This document shows, one piece after another, positions 20,651 through 32,600 of a stretch of DNA of 64,000 nt. The stretch is from Colius striatus (lineage: Eukaryota > Chordata > Aves > Coliiformes > Coliidae): the NCBI RefSeq assembly GCF_028858725.1, contig NC_084760.1, positions 57,127,367 to 57,191,366 on the forward strand. Reading direction: 5' to 3'. A program made the position numbers and the translations under genes. How positions within the stretch are numbered: the stretch's first letter is position 1; every line of letters starts with the position of its first letter. Under the pieces are notes generated by a model. It did not search any database. It was not told the DNA's origin and was given only the letters and a program-made list of their open reading frames with translations.

Positions 20651-23600
20651 GTGAGCACCCCGCGGGGCTGGGGCCGGGGCCGGGGCCGGGGCCGGGGCCG
20701 GGACGCGGGAGAGGCGAAGCGCCCTGGAAGCGAGCGCCCTGGGGCAGCGTGGCCTCGGGGTTGCGCGGGAGACGGCGTGGCCCTGGCAGGGCTTGGAGAA
20801 CCCGTGGCTGCCGCAGGCTCTTAATTAGCAGCTCCCTCCTCCTCTGGTCAGCGGCTCCTGGGCGAGGGGCTACCGCTTTCTCTCTCGGCCTTGCCGCGGG
20901 CGTAGGCTTCCGCCACTGGCCACCGCGGAGACCTTCTTCGTGTGGGCTTTAGTAAGGCATCGCTTTCCTTCCCGTTTTCGAGAGCCCTCGGAGCTAGAAG
21001 AGGTTGCCGGTAAAATGCCTGGGGCTTCAGATAAGAAATGGACGCTGGGAGGGGAAAAATTAGGCTTGCAGAAAATGTTTAATGACTTTTTAGTTTGTTT
21101 CAACTATGTAGCTACTCCCACCGGTAAGGGAAAGAAATGGTTGGTGCTGTCTTGGCGACACACGAGGTCCTCTCTGTCCCAGGTGTTTGTGACCCCGTGT
21201 AAGGCAGGAAGGTATGGATATCTTCATTTTCTGGAGGAAGACTTGAGGAGGAGCAAGGATGGAGCTTCTTTGAAGCCTTAGCACCTGGCTCTTGAATCAG
21301 AAGAAGACAGAGGACTCCAAGGCCTTGGCAAGCGTCCTGGTCACCAGCCTCCCTCCTCCACACCGCATCAGTGGCACTGAGGACTTTTTGATTCTGAGCG
21401 TTGGTTTGCACGCAGTCAGAAGGTTTTGTGCCACGCTGCCCAAGGCAGGGTCAGAGAGTAGAATCACTTCTGCAGTGGGACTGCAGCGTGTCTGTTGTGG
21501 GAGCCCACAAGTCCTGTCTCATGTGCTGCAGGTTGCTTGTTATTGGCACATTTATGCCAACTGGTTGCAAAATTTGGGGTGCAGAGTTTTTTTCCTGTCA
21601 CTAAGTTTATTTCAATAAGTAATAGTCCCACGGATCAAACGGAAATGAATTGTAAGTTACCTGAAGCTTCTTTGTGTACTTTATGAGTCTTTGGCAAATG
21701 TCTAGTTTAACGTTCATTCAGTTGCTGTGTTTTTAAGAAAACTCTCTTGTTTTTAAATTTAGCTTGTGATTATTTTTCCCCCTTTGATAACTTGCAAAGG
21801 TATTACACACTGTAAGAAATATTCATATGCTAAGTGCTTTTCTAGGCACTATTTTGAAAAGCTGATAATATGTTATCCCAGGTAGTATGTTATTGTGTAG
21901 AATTGTGCTGAAATGCAGTTATTTTGTTAAAATTGGTGAGCCATCGTTACACATGCTTTCAAGTATTTGATGTGTATCGCATCATTTACTTTCTTTGATT
22001 TCACTCAAGCTTACTTTTATGCGTTGATTTTTGTGGTCCAAAAAAGAAGATCTATGTAATGTAGAAGGTTTTTCTTTTTTTCACCAAGGTTGTAGTTGCA
22101 CTTGGTTGATACAGCTGCTGAAGGAAGCGGTTCCGTTTCCCTCTGGTGACTGCACAGGCACGTCTTTGTGATGAGCTGCATTAGAATCATAGAAAGTTAG
22201 GGATTGGAAGGGATCTTTAGCGATCTTCTAGTCTGACCTAATTTGTCTGGAAACGAAATAAGCAAGGACAGATTTTTCAGCCAGATGAACTGTCTGATTT
22301 CCATCTCTACCACGCCTGCATAGGGGATATAGAGGACTGCTTTTCTCGTGGTAGTGGTGCTGGGTCAAACCTGAAGGTGTTTGTTGAAGTCTCTAGTTAA
22401 AGTGTCTGTAGAAGAAACAGTTTTTCATGTTTCTTAGTCAATGAGAAACTGTGCTGTGTAGTCAGAGATCTCTCTGGTTAGGTCAGATACTGAGAAGGTA
22501 GCATCAAGCATGCTGTTTTCCAGCATATAGGAAATCTCTAATGGATAGATAGATGCGTGTCAAATATTTTCTTACCAATATCTTCAAGCACATAGTGCTT
22601 GGTAGTGTTCCAGTGCTTCAGTGTCTTTGCACTTGGAAGGGTCTTCCCAACCTCTCATCCAGAGCAGTGCTCTTTTGGTGTGAACCCAGTGCTCTTGTGT
22701 CCTCTGTAGTAAACAAAAAAAACCAGATTATTACCTCCTTTTACCTTCAGCATATTTAGAGGTTTAGTTTCTCTCCAAGACTTTCCTCACAGACTGTGTG
22801 TTCTCCACTTCCCATTCTTGTCACTTTCCTGTGGATAGATTAATATTACTGGTAGTGTGGAGATGCCACTAGTTCATGTGTAAAATCTTAGATGCTTTTG
22901 CATCCCAGGACTATACAATGAAGTAGTTGTGTGCCTAAACTTTTATTCCCCTGGAGCAAACACACTGTTTTTTGTGGCAATTGTCCTTTCCAGACAAATG
23001 GGAAGATGGAAATTAATGGGATAATATCCCACTAAAGCTGTGTGCTGGTATTGTGTTGGGGTTTTCTTTCCCTCTTGTTTTGGTAACTTAATAGTAATCT
23101 TTTAATCCTTTTGGTAACTTAATAGTAATCTTTTAATTTATACACTCCAAATTTAAGCCAACGTAATAATTTGCATCTGTGTTTATTTGCTAATGACATT
23201 CAGCGGCTGCAGCATGTCATTTCTAGCAAAGGGGCTGCATGAAGAGTGTCCTCAATGTTTACCTCTCATCTCGGTTCAAAAGTCTTTTTAGTGAGTATGA
23301 GGTTGTTCTCTTAGTTATTACTTATAGTTTATTTCTTGGAGATTTGCTGGTTTTTGTGTTCAGTTTACAGTCTTTGATTTAGTTTACTCTGGAAACAACA
23401 CCTGTTGAGATATCTGTAAAGCAGAGAGGTAACAGAAAAGAAATTGGTGCTCAGTGCTGGACCTGGCCCTGGTCAGTGTTACTAGTGAGGCATTGCTTTT
23501 ACGTGAATTAGACAGAAAAAATGTTTTAAGAATAGCTAGAATAATATTGTAAGAGGAATATTGTTATGAGTACGTAGAATTGAACAGTAAAGGTTTTGAA

Positions 23601-26600
23601 GAAAGAGAAAATGCAGAACAGTGAGATTTAGTTATTGAACCTTGCCTGACTTGATATTACTATGTTGTATACCGTACAGCTTTGCATAACCTAACCATAG
23701 CTCTGAACCATACCTCTGAGCTTTTAACTGAATTCTGAGACAAGTAATCAGCTGCTTTTGTAGCAGCACAGTCTAAATTTTTTGATTTGTGAATAGTACA
23801 TACAAGCTGAATTTAATTTTGAACCTTTGCACTGTCCACACAACTACTCTTGAGAGTGTTTCCCTATTGGTTCCCACAGCAAGCCAATAATAAACACTGT
23901 TCTTGCTTCTCTTAGTCTCTAAAATGTTCTGTTCATAATCCCTATGGAGGTTGCCATCTGCAATTAGAATTTATGGTATATTGCTTTTTTTTCCCCTTTA
24001 TTTCTTTCTTCAAAGCTCTAGTTGATGCTTCTAAAGCCTGACCTTTTTATTTTTCACTTTAGGAAATAACATCTTTGCTCTCGCTGTATGGTGGACAGTT
24101 CAGTGGTGAGCAGGAAATTCGCATAAATGTAAGTGACTACTGAGTTGGCTGAGTGCATGTATGTTATAGTACACAAGTGTATTCTTTATAATGTTTTTAT
24201 AAAATGTGAATAACTGAGTAAATTTTGAAGTTTCTGAGGAAAGTAAGCTCAAAACCGAGCAATTCTCAGTGTCAGGTTGACCTGCGGAACAAACTCTATA
24301 ACAAAGTTAAGGGTTATAAAGCAGATATGTATTGTGCCAGCGGGTGGGAGGGAGATAATTCTGCCCAGCTCGCACCTTATTGTCTAACAAAGGGCTACTT
24401 ATAGGGTACAGGTAGGGGTATGCATAAGCACCTATTACATATTCATGACCTATCCCCAATCTTTATTTTAATGTCCTCTTCGAGCTTACACTTGTTTAGT
24501 GTCTCTGGTAGATTTCCATGCTGTGGAGCAGGATGCAAACAATTCTGTTTTCCACATTCCAAGTCCTTCTTATCTGCAGCTGTCTGCACACCAGCTTCTT
24601 AGTTATCAGCTTTCAGGGTCTTCAAGGCCTTTACTAATGAACGGTTTGAATTCCATTGAGCTGAGGTTTCTTACCATGTTGTTAGTTTACAGTGAATCAT
24701 GTCTTTCTAACTTTCTTAGGCCTTTCCGTTCTGTATGTCTGCTTTTGCTCATTAAGGTAAAGACTTAGAACTGAGCCCAAAATGCACCTCAGGATGTCTT
24801 CATGTAACAAGTTGAAAAGAAACATTGCCATCTGCTGGGAGACTCTCCTTTTCAGAATAGCTGAAGACATTCAGCAGCAGTTTGAATTTGATGCTTGTCT
24901 CAAAATCAGTGAGATGTCATATCTGGGCGAGTGAAGCTAAGAGTCTATGTGATTCTGACTGGAATGCTTTGAGAGCATTGCTAGTTTTAGTTACTACTAT
25001 TTACCAAGTCAAAGATAAGGTGGGAAATTGAAGTACCTAATACACTTTCTCAGACATTGAAGCTGAGTATACAGTTTCACATGAAATCAGGTATTTTATC
25101 CTCATGTTCTCTGTGCAGTCAATGGATTTATTACTCTTTTTAAAAATGTCAGCATGCATGTTCTCTTTTCAGAGAAAAGAGTGGTGTAGTTGTGTAACTC
25201 ACGTGACATCCTCCAGCTAGGTATTTGTATCACTTATCTTCTCTTTATTTCAGTCTCCATTTTGGATTCTCAATATTCCTTCTGAAGAGATGGCAAGAGG
25301 ACTAATGAAACGAACAGTATGTGCAAAGTAAGACGTGAAAAGTTTTGTAAATGATAATGTGGGCAACAGAAAATTGTTCTGTTATATTGTGGCAAATACT
25401 AATTTTGGGCAAAGTCTTAAATTCAACGGTCTTTGATTACTTCTGCAATCAGGGAGACATTACTGGAGCCTGTAGGACTGATTATGTAGCATACCCGGCC
25501 TCTTTACTTAGTGTACAATGTAGGTGTTCATCAGTGCAGAGCCAGCACTCGCAGTGTCACTGATGTATTAGTTGCCTTGAATAAGTTTTAGTTAGTGGCT
25601 TGTTTTAAAATGTACGTGGAATTAAAAGATAGAAGCAGTGATACCTGAAAACTGAAAATCAAGTTTGGAAGGGAAAAGTGGGGATTCCTTGTGTTCACTC
25701 TCATAGTGCTGATATCTTAGTGCTCAGCCCAGACCACTACGACACAGATTCTCCTAGAAAGTTCAAGAGCATAGGAATATGCTAGAGAGTGATTGTTCCA
25801 GTGGCTTTTAGTCCTTTCTAGAGTTGTTTAAGTAACATGCTTTCCAGTGAGGTTTGAGAGATACCTTGGAGGTGTATGATTCAGGATGAGAAGCAGAATA
25901 GCTGTGGTAAGGAGCTCTGCCCATACTGAATCTGGGGTTAGTTCAGGCACCTCTGCAGAGCACTGTGTGAGTTCCAGTGAGTGCTTCCTGTGTCAGGCAT
26001 TCAGTTCTATGTGTAGGGACTTGAGCTGTACATTCTTGCCCGAAGAAACCCTATGTGTGCAAAATCGTCTTTATGATACTATGTTTCCAATGGGGATAAA
26101 CTGTACCTCTCCTCAAAAGGCGACTGTAGGCAACTAAGAAAGTAACACATGACGAAACATCTGGCAGATGTCATATGTTGTGCTCTTTCCACTAATTTAT
26201 GCTTATTTTATGTAGAAAGCTTAACTGGTCCTCTGTTTTTTCCTGGTTTACTACTGGTGGTGGGGAGATATGTTAGTTTTAGGGAAAGGTTGCTGGAGCA
26301 TTTCCATTGCAATGCTAATGAATAAAAATGAATAAAAATTGAATTTTGTTGGAATTTTTTCATCTAGTACATATATAAGTGGAAAAGTAAGAGGTGGGCT
26401 TGAAGGTGTTATAGGAGCTTCTGTCAGTTGAATTAAAAGGAGAATATTTGATTATCTGTAATACAGGCTATGCTGTCACCATTTCCATTGCTTCATCTGG
26501 AAATATAGATTAAATTCTCACAGTAGATGGAATCAGATGCTTTAGCAAAAATTAGACACTGGAAAAAAGTGTATATTTTTCTTCTGTGTAAATACAGTTT

Positions 26601-29600
26601 ACAAATGTAGCCTTTTATGTATTCAGGAAAGGAATACTTTAACAAAATATCTTACATTGTGCCTTGGGATCTTCTATTATTACTTAGTAAAATGTGCTTC
26701 TGTTTTATTTTGGCTTGAGTGAGCTAAACCTTTGAAAATTCTGAAGATTTTCTTTCAGAAGTCATCTTTGAAAAGGTGTTACATGGCACTTTAATCCTTA
26801 AAGGCTGTGTTTATGATGTGTTGCAATGCACATAAGAGTGTCTTAGTAATATATGCAATGACACTAGGATTCCTGTACTAAAACATTTTTTTTTTCTTTG
26901 ATGCAGAAAGTGCAGTTGGTTTGGGTATTTGAATGTTGGGGGAAAGGTCTATTATGTTGGGGTGTTGTGCCTTCATAACAGTAGGATCAGTTATCTTCTA
27001 AGGCAGTGCTTTTCTTAAAGCCAGCAATATGACAACAAACCAAAAAAAAGTGTAAGACAACAGTGTTTAAACATCTGACAATATCACACATCATAACTAC
27101 ATCTTGAAATGGAATAGAACCTCTGATGATTTCATTATACATAAGATGTTAAGAGGTTCATGCTTTGTGTTACTTCTGGGTAGCATCACACTTTCAAAGT
27201 CTGTTCTTGACCTTTTTCAGTCTTTGCTTACTGCATCAAATTGATGGTAGGTACAAGTGAATTTTGCTTCATTTGCTAGTATCACTGTGTACTAGAAGGA
27301 GACCTGGTGATATCCAGGGGTGATAAGACTGAAACTTTCAGTGTATGTTACCAAACAAAAAAGCTTCATCGAAATACCAGTTTAGGGTTAAAAATAAATA
27401 TATCACTGTTAAGAACAAAACTTAAGCCTGTGCTAAGAGTTAAATAACACACTGCAATGCTCCATCAAGCAAAACCTAAATACATTGGCCAGGAAGGTTA
27501 GAAGGAATAAGTATCTGCGAGACATTTTTCCCTCCTTATATGACTGCTCTGTAAAAAATCTTGTAATTTTAGGTCTGTTTTTGAACTCTGGGGTCATGGA
27601 AGATCTGCAGGGGAGCTCTATGCATCTTTGAAGAACTATCCAATGGACAAGATGGTATGCCTATGAAAAATCTGGAAAACACAGTTCCTTAATCACACTG
27701 AATAGCACTGCAGCTATACTAATGAATGCCTTTTTTTTTTTTTTAGCTTCCATATCTACAGTCAGACTCGACCTACAAAGTACACATCCATACGTTTAAT
27801 AAAACACTAACTCAAGCACAGAAAATTAAAAAGATAGATGTAAGTTGATGTTTAAGAAAACTCTTGACGTTTAATCTATTCATGTTGTTCTTATTCCATG
27901 TTATCAGTGTTGTCTGGACTGTATTTAAGTTTGAGTTTCCTGTAGATCTTAATGCAGTTTACATCTTATGCCTTATCAGCTCTAAATGAGATCTTTGTGT
28001 CTGAAGTAACATTCTCAAAATTAATTACTTGGTCTGTTTAGAGAAAAAAACAACATCAGGCGTGTACAAAACCAAGCAATTATCACTGCTGGTATCAGCC
28101 CAGTGTTCTGGGGAAACTGAAGTTTTTTGTCTAAAACTATAAGATTCCAATGACTTCAGTTAGTTGCTAGATTTCTAGAAAATCTATTGCTTGATCTCCT
28201 TATTAGACATTTATTGTTACAGAACGTGGAACAGTCCAGTGGAGTGACTTCAGTTGCAAGCTGTGTGTTGTGTGCTGATTTCTTGTGTTCTGATTCCTTA
28301 CACTCTTGCCTGCACTTGTACTCTCCTCCTAACTCTATCAATATACTTTAATTAGGATTTTTTCCCAATTACTGGTAGTTTTTTTTCTTCCCAGACTTTA
28401 TTTTTAGCAGCTGTTTATCAGCTTTATTTCATTTACAGAGACTAAAATGATCTGTATTAATAGTAGCTTCTCTTTCCCATTCTATTTTTGTGTACATGAA
28501 GTAATGTTGGGTATGTAAATTGGTGTAGCTGCACATTGCTGAAATTGTTATTATAACTTGAAAATTGCATCATTAATATGCACAGTCTGTTTCTTCTAAA
28601 GTTGGATCTTGTTTGGTTAATAAAAAATGTTGTTTCCTACTTTCTAATCCTTAATCAAGTGTGCTATCTCAGTTCACAAGAAAGACATTTCAAAAATACT
28701 GCAAATTTACTTCTGGCACTAATCTATCATTTCTCAGAAGTGAAATGATACTTTGGGCTTTTGTTTGTTTTTTCTCTTTCTGTTTTTATGGAGATGTGTA
28801 TTTAAAAATTTTGACCCCATTATTTTTGACTCTTCTTTTCTGTATTTCATAGGCTCTTGAATTTCTGCCATTCCAAGGAAAAGTAAATTTAAAGAATCCA
28901 GAACACATCTTCTGGATTTTGGAAGATTACGGAATGGATCCAAATAATGTTCCAGAAGAGCCCTTTCATCTGTATTTTGGTAGATGGGTGCGTGAGTACA
29001 CTTGCGCTGGTTCTTAGAGCTTGTATTTTCAGGAAGATGTTCTTCCATTTAAATGTAGGAGATTTTGTTGATGAGTTTTAATGGAAGCAGACAATATAAT
29101 TATGTTTGACTCTGTCACTGCATAATATGAAATCTTAAAGGTCCTTGTTGCAACTAGGAAAAAACAGGTTAATGGAGTAATTTAGAGGTGAAAAACTTGA
29201 AGTTGTGTCTGGGAGCACACCTTATCTTGCCTTCCACTCAGAGTACTCAAGATAGCAGTGAGACCAAACAGCTTTGTTGGTATATTATATTATTGTGGGC
29301 CCAGGTGGAGCAAAAAGCAGCAGCAGCTTGTTTCGAACGTGAAGAAAGACCGACAGGAACTGTAGATGGCTTGTAGCTCTGCTGAGTTGCATCAGCCTCA
29401 TTGGAACATTCTGCAAGTGCTTCAAGTGATCCTGACAGACATCTCCACAGACTAATGCCTGCAGCATTGGGCATCAGCAAGCCCATCCCACAGGTGGCTG
29501 CTTGCCCTGGGAGACTCTTGACAGTGCAGTGCTTGCTGTACAGTAGGAACCACTTTCAGAAAACATCTGGAGCTTGCCATCCGTGGTCTTCACTGCAAAT

Positions 29601-32600
29601 TTTCCTGCCTGCCTTCTGGGTGTACTTGCTCCAAACCCACTGCATTATTAGGATATCCTGAGTATGTATTTTGTTTATTCAGTAAGACTAATGTTGACTG
29701 GAGCTGGGGGATAGTGTTGGAACAGCTTTTGAACCTATTTTCTTCCAGACTGTTTTGGTCCTCTTCAAGATAGTTTGGAAATCTCATATAAAAGTGTTAG
29801 CATTTGATCCTTCTTTGTTTTTCCTATCTGTTAAAGCTATCCTAAATTTAGATTTTGAGTGTGACAGAAAAGTCAGGGGAGATGTGTGACCTCAAGCATG
29901 TGCATGTGTACGTGCTTGCACGTGTTAGCGTGCATTTCTGCTCTCATCACTTTGGAATTCTTGTAACTCTGAGTTGCCAGAAATTGTTTTTCTGATCTCT
30001 GGAATAACAGCAAAGTTGCTTTCATTGTTATTTCTTCAAAAGAATTTTCCCTCTAAATTGCTTGTGTATTTTTTACCTCTGTCTTGAAGAATTTATCTAG
30101 GTGTTGAACCAAGATATCTGTTGCTTGGAAAGAAATCTATCATATTTAAAGATAGCGAAAAGAAACATGATATGTTATGAAGTTACTTGTTTGTTGGATG
30201 GTGTCACTCAAGCAAGTCTGTTAGTTTGTGTGCTTATACCTTGTATCTAAGACCTGACAGTGATTTTTACATGTTTTAACAGATTGCAGATGGCCAAAGA
30301 GAACTTATTGAGTCTTACAGTGTAAAAAAGAGACACTTTATTGGAAATACTAGCATGGATGCCTGCCTCTCTTTCATTATGGCAAACCATGGGAGAGTAA
30401 AACCCAATGATGTAGTATATGACCCATTTGTTGGAACAGGTGTGTATTTTGTTTTTCTGTTGATGGGAAAAACTGGGAAAGTGCATTTATGGTGGTTTGA
30501 CACTGGCTGGATGCTGGGTGCCCACCACTCTATCACCCCTCTCCTCAGCAAGTGAGGGAGGGGAGAAAATGTGGAAAATCACCACCACCCCAGACCCAAT
30601 ACAGTATTACTGCTCACTTTGACTGCTCACTTTTACCCAGCACAGCAGCTTTTGGTGCTCAACTGAGACTTGAGATGAGATTCCAAAAGCAAAACAGGGG
30701 GTATAAGATGGATGTTTTATTAACTCAAGGGGAGTTTGGAGGAAAGGAGATTAACTTCAGAAGATGTAAACAGTTTCTTTTCCTCTTTTGACAAGTCTGT
30801 CTTTATTGTATTATTTTTTATAACATAGCTTAAACACCAGTTTGTGAGTGCCATTGACTGCTTAAGATCCAGAGACTAAGAGCTGAAATGTTGGTTAGAA
30901 CACTCCCTGCAGCTACTTTCAGAATGTTACAAGGAGCAGCATGTTTGGAGGTGGCTGTTCAGAGGAGTGCTGAAGGCACTCGGGGCATATAACACAACAT
31001 AGCAGTAGTTAGGTCATAGCATTCAATAATGATCAGTTCTTCATACCATCATGGCTTGTCTTCAGGGTAATACTGTTCATACCATGTAGTTACCTCCAGC
31101 TGAACTTTTCTTAGTTACACCAGGAGGGGGAGCTTTTATTCCACGTATTACTCTGTGTGACATAGAAATACCTAAGGGAAACTCATCTGTTTTGTAGACT
31201 AAATAGATCTGTTGTGTCAGGTTGTGCCATTTCATCATACAAGAATATATTGTTTTAAGCTACCTCTATTAGTTTCTTCATAAGCATAGCAAAGGCTGTG
31301 GTTTTTGCTAAAATGTCACCACGTGTGAGATGCAGGCAATTAAAGAGTACTTACATTAATGGAAAGATGAAGAGAATTCACTGCATAAATTACTGCAGAG
31401 AAGTTATTGAGAGAGAAGACAGTGCTACAGGGTTGCTAGTAGCACAAGGTCGTATAGCATGTGGCTTCACCTTGCCATAGAAAACAGACTAGGGATGTGA
31501 TAGTATCATATACATGGGACTTCAATGAATTGTATGGTTTTGTCTTAATTTTTTCTTCACATATCACCTGTGTTTTTGTGTGCATAATAATGGCTTATGA
31601 AATTTATGAATGCCCCATCCCTGGAGATGTTCAAGGCCAGGCTGGATGGGGCTTTGAGCAACCTAGTCTAGTAGAAGATGTACCATCTCATGATAGGAGG
31701 GTTGGAACTAGATGATGTTTAAGGCCCCTTCCAGCCCAAAGCTCTCTATGAATCTTTTACTTGCAGACAGGTAGTACTCTTTGAAAGGCTGAGGAAATTT
31801 CTTTATTTAATCTCTAAGCAGTTTGTTTCATTTCAGTGTTTCTGTCTTTTTACAAAAATCTGCTTAACCTGAATCACAAAAAATTCTCCGAGGGCATTCA
31901 TTCTCTCAGGAGTGAAAGTTGAAGGGGAAAAAAAAAAAAGAATAAAATTAGAGGAAGAAAAATCATGAAAGTGTAGAAATTCAAGATAAATGTTAAGTGT
32001 TGTTCCAGTTCAAAAGTGTAACATATACAAAATTCTCCCATATGATTTTAATTTTGATTTTTGTGGTTTTATTGCATTACACAGCCGTAATACACAGGGT
32101 CGAGATTAAAGGTTCATAGGAACAATGGAGATCCTGGGTGGCACGTCATTTGTCAGTAAAATGTATTTATGACTAAACAACTGAACAATGGTTTTTGCAC
32201 CTACTTTTGTTGAGTAAACACCAGGAGTTTCAATAGTCTCTAGAAGTCCTTTAGAGGATTTTCAAGATTGTCAGTGCAGCAGTGCCCTGCCACTGGAATA
32301 TTGGGAGGTAGCTCAGAGTTGAGAGTAGTGCAGGAAGTTTGAGCTGATGGGTTTGGAAAGAACATACATTCGGTATTTGAGGAGTGCTTTGAAGAAACTG
32401 CAATTTAGATTTCTTTATTGGTGCAAATTTAATATTTGGTTTGATTTCTTCCTGGGTTTTGTGCTTAAAAGGTAAATAGTACCAAATTTTCTAATTTCTA
32501 ACCTTGCAAAAATGATGCTTGCTTGTTGGAAACAAACTGTTTTTGCTGGATGAGACAAATCTCAAGTCTTCCACAGTAGTCTAAGAGTGGACAACTGAAA

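Larger units (their letters stand above)
20310..20800 (+). promoter_or_regulatory. CpG-island promoter of TRMT11
   Basis: Sharp rise in G+C and CpG around TRMT11 exon 1. It has GC boxes (e.g. CCGCCCGTCC) and an NRF1-like palindrome CGCATGCG (20542-20549), and no TATA box. The island extends into intron 1, where it includes a GGGGCC repeat. Long GC-rich frames on both strands are by-products of composition. Confidence 0.8.
20651..24062 (+). other. TRMT11 intron 1
   Basis: 3.4 kb. Its first ~150 bp are CpG-rich and contain a GGGGCC repeat (20664-20702). Further in are an antisense CR1 tail (22182-22260) and a 31-bp tandem duplication (23078-23137). The acceptor is TCACTTTAG. Otherwise unique AT-rich sequence. 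Confidence 0.85.

Noticed and set aside
20225-20824. Several open frames on both strands around TRMT11 exon 1
   Set aside because: Same compositional effect. Only 20576-20650 is supported, by splice donor and family match.
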